Part shown: positions 62,412 to 64,000 of the stretch, piece after piece
Layout: every line of letters starts with the position of its first letter
Numbering within the stretch: the first letter of the stretch is position 1
Assembly (NCBI RefSeq): GCF_006715165.1
Contig: NZ_VFMS01000001.1
Location: forward strand, 2,232,001 to 2,296,000
DNA: 64,000 nt
Direction: 5' to 3'
Origin: Arthrobacter sp. SLBN-122
Lineage (GTDB): Bacteria > Actinomycetota > Actinomycetes > Actinomycetales > Micrococcaceae
Position numbers and translations under genes: made by a program
The notes under the pieces: model-generated
Databases searched by the model: none
The model's input: the letters and a program-made list of their open reading frames with translations, nothing else
Told to the model about the DNA's origin: nothing

Positions 62412-63224
62412 GTGGCGGCTTCGACGGAACTGTTCGTGGTGGATAACGACTTCGGCGGCGACCCGGACGGACTCGTGGCTTTGGCACACATTCTTTTGCG
62501 GTGCGGCCCGGACGTTTCTGTCCTTGTGACCACGTCAGCCCTGGACCCCAGGCTCGCCGCAAGAGCAGGGAGTGACCCAGCAACGACAGCCAGCCAGGGT
62601 GGGCAACTCGCTGCGGAACTCCTGGCGGTGATGGGGATCAACCACATCCCGGTCACGACCGGCGCCGAGGCTGCCGGGGCCAGCGGGGAGGAGGGCAGTG
62701 CTGCGGCGCGCACGATCGTGGAGATGTCCGCCGGCTGTGAGCGGACCATCATCCTGTGCGGAGGGCCGCTGACTAACGTCGCCGACGCACTGCGGCTGGA
62801 CCCGGCGCTCGCCGGCAGGGCGCTGCTGGTGTGGGTGGGCGGCACCTTGGCCGACGCGGAACGCGGCGAATACAACTCGGACACTGACGCCGCCTCTGCC
62901 TCGGAGGTGGCGGCGTCGGGGATGCCCCTCGTCCGGATTCCATATGAGGAATATACGCAGATGACCGTTGCGGTGGATGCAGTGAAGAATGAGCTCGCAG
63001 CCGCATCAAAGGTTGGTTCCTGGCTGGCGGAGCGGCTGCTCGACGTCCCGCCGTTCGTGCAGCTGGGCAGCACCCTGACCCTGGGCGACAGTGTCCTGGT
63101 GCCGTTTGGGCCGGGCTCCGACACCCTTGCCATTGAGCCCATCGCGGAGACTGTGATCCGCAACCAGGTGGACAGCGCCGGGCTGTGGGAGGACCTGATC
63201 CATCGTCTGATGACTGCGCGTTAG
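62412..63224 (+). CDS. Nucleoside hydrolase (IUNH family)-like protein
   Basis: A 270-residue inosine-uridine nucleoside hydrolase-like protein. The metal-binding DxDxGxDD loop appears as VVDNDFGGDPDGLVALAHIL. Further similarity is in RTIILCGGPLTNVADALRLD and SDTDAASASEVAASGMPLVR. The start is GTG at 62412, three bases after the GH78 stop, so it is likely translated with it. Members cleave N-ribosidic bonds. Its presence in a glycosidase operon raises the possibility that it acts on another glycoside, but nothing in the sequence decides this. Confidence 0.82.
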   Translation: MAASTELFVVDNDFGGDPDGLVALAHILLRCGPDVSVLVTTSALDPRLAARAGSDPATTASQGGQLAAELLAVMGINHIPVTTGAEAAGASGEEGSAAARTIVEMSAGCERTIILCGGPLTNVADALRLDPALAGRALLVWVGGTLADAERGEYNSDTDAASASEVAASGMPLVRIPYEEYTQMTVAVDAVKNELAAASKVGSWLAERLLDVPPFVQLGSTLTLGDSVLVPFGPGSDTLAIEPIAETVIRNQVDSAGLWEDLIHRLMTAR

Positions 63225-63342
63225 CCAACCCATCCTTTAGGCAGCTATAGGGGGTTTTGCCTCTGGATCGCGCTGTTTGCCGCGTGGTACTTTGACCGTC
63301 TTACGCCTTGAACAGCCGCCATCCCAGGAGGAGTGCCAGCTC

Positions 63343-63918
63343 ATGAGTGATACCAGTTCCACCGGAAACGTGGACGTCGTGGACATCCTGACCAGCGACC
63401 ACCAGGACATGATCGCGCTGATCGGACAGATCAAGGGCACCTCGGATGAGGCCCAGCGCAGGGACCTGGCGGACACCCTGATCGCGGAGGTCATGCGCCA
63501 CGCCGTGGCCGAGGAGATGTACGTCTACCCGGCCATTGAAGACCATGTGCCGGACGGCCATGACGAAGTGGAACATGACAAGAAGGAGCACCAGGAGATC
63601 GTCGAGCTGATGAAGCGGCTGGAGAAGGTGGAACCTGCGGAGACGGGCTTCATGGAGCTGGTCAATGAGCTTGAGGCACAGCTGCGCCACCACGCCAATG
63701 ACGAGGAGTCCGAACAGTTCCCGAAGCTCCGCCTTCACATTCCCCGAGAGAAACTCGTCGACATCGGGGAAAAGGTGGAGAGGGCCAAGAAGCTGGCACC
63801 CACCAGGCCGCACCCGAGTGCACCGCATTCAGAGCTGTTCCACAAGACCGTGGGACCAGGCGTCGGTATGGTGGACCGGATCCTGGACAAACTCACCCGC
63901 AGGCACACGGACTCGTAG
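63343..63918 (+). CDS. Hemerythrin-like (HHE) domain protein
   Basis: A 191-residue protein with a four-helix HHE cation-binding bundle: HDXX-type ligands in LTSDHQDMIALIGQIKG, HAVAEEMYVYPAIEDH, EHDKKEHQEIVELMKRL and HHANDEESEQFPKLR. It probably binds a di-iron centre and acts in oxygen, NO or iron sensing or protection. A C-terminal basic extension (ERAKKLAPTRPHPSAPHSEL) follows. The ATG at 63343 has AGGAGGAG upstream; the frame to 63277 is rejected. It stands alone between the nucleoside hydrolase and the edge gene. Confidence 0.9.
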   Translation: MSDTSSTGNVDVVDILTSDHQDMIALIGQIKGTSDEAQRRDLADTLIAEVMRHAVAEEMYVYPAIEDHVPDGHDEVEHDKKEHQEIVELMKRLEKVEPAETGFMELVNELEAQLRHHANDEESEQFPKLRLHIPREKLVDIGEKVERAKKLAPTRPHPSAPHSELFHKTVGPGVGMVDRILDKLTRRHTDS

Positions 63919-63988
63919 GCCGGCAGTATCTACGGTTGGCGGCATGCGTCTGCGAGGATGGGCGAAACACCCTTTCCCAGGAGGACTC

Positions 63989-64000
63989 ATGCCGTACACC
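63989..64000 (+). CDS. First codons of a gene cut by the right edge
   Basis: ATG at 63989 (MPYT...) preceded by CAGGAGGACTC, an ideal ribosome site. Only four codons are inside the window, so no product can be named. Confidence 0.6.

Overview
This 64 kb window is chromosomal DNA of a high-GC actinobacterium. Gene content and protein style (aldarate catabolism with a tripartite tricarboxylate transporter, DhaKL/RpiB sugar cluster, ANTAR regulators, actinobacterial-type anti-sigma factor and sortase, NiCoT after urease) point to the Micrococcaceae, most likely Arthrobacter, Pseudarthrobacter or Paenarthrobacter. This assignment is an inference; there is no rRNA gene in the window. Genes are densely packed, often with ATGA overlaps, and nearly all codons end in G or C. 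I see no prophage, insertion sequence, CRISPR array or plasmid function.

Layout. 1-7.6 kb: a glucarate/aldarate module. gudD (partial), ketoglutarate semialdehyde dehydrogenase and kdgD run leftwards behind a LysR regulator. A tctCBA transporter plus a universal stress protein runs rightwards. 7.6-13 kb: Nudix hydrolase, small unknown protein, sensor histidine kinase, radA and a FUSC-type membrane protein. 13-20.3 kb: phosphate supply, with pstSCAB behind candidate PHO boxes, then a PiT transporter with its DUF47 partner. 20.7-24.6 kb: conserved unknown, tRNA-Lys(TTT), an M23-type protein, a LacI regulator and a DUF4397 surface protein. 24.7-28.4 kb: sortase, ECF sigma factor, anti-sigma factor, membrane protein and an ANTAR regulator. 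28.7-32.5 kb: GH51 arabinofuranosidase, HhH-GPD glycosylase, LacI regulator and isochorismatase-like hydrolase.

32.5-39.4 kb: urease ureABC-EFGD followed by a nickel permease. Two nearly identical palindromic elements sit here, one between ureE and ureF and one inside the ureD reading frame. Each is bordered by a different sequence that is nonetheless perfectly inverted on the other side. 39.4-48.1 kb: a sugar cluster with a GntR regulator, split transketolase and MHS-type transporter leftwards, and a TIM-barrel isomerase, SDR, fused DhaK-DhaL kinase and RpiB rightwards. It fits use of a four-carbon sugar/polyol (tetritol or tetrulose) or possibly apiose. Three palindromes of the form ACTGTNNACAGT lie at its promoters.

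48-52.8 kb: SRPBCC protein, carboxylesterase, second ANTAR protein, universal stress protein and a methyltransferase-like membrane protein. 52.9-63.2 kb: a plant-glycoside module, with GH1 beta-glucosidase divergent from a peptide/glycoside-type ABC transporter (including a permease-ATPase fusion), GH78 alpha-rhamnosidase and a nucleoside hydrolase. The window ends with a hemerythrin-domain protein and the first codons of another gene.

The strongest candidates for something undescribed are the urease palindromes with self-matched flanks, the C4/branched-sugar cluster with its operator set, and a cloverleaf-like structured element ending in a U-tract at 20.4-20.5 kb.
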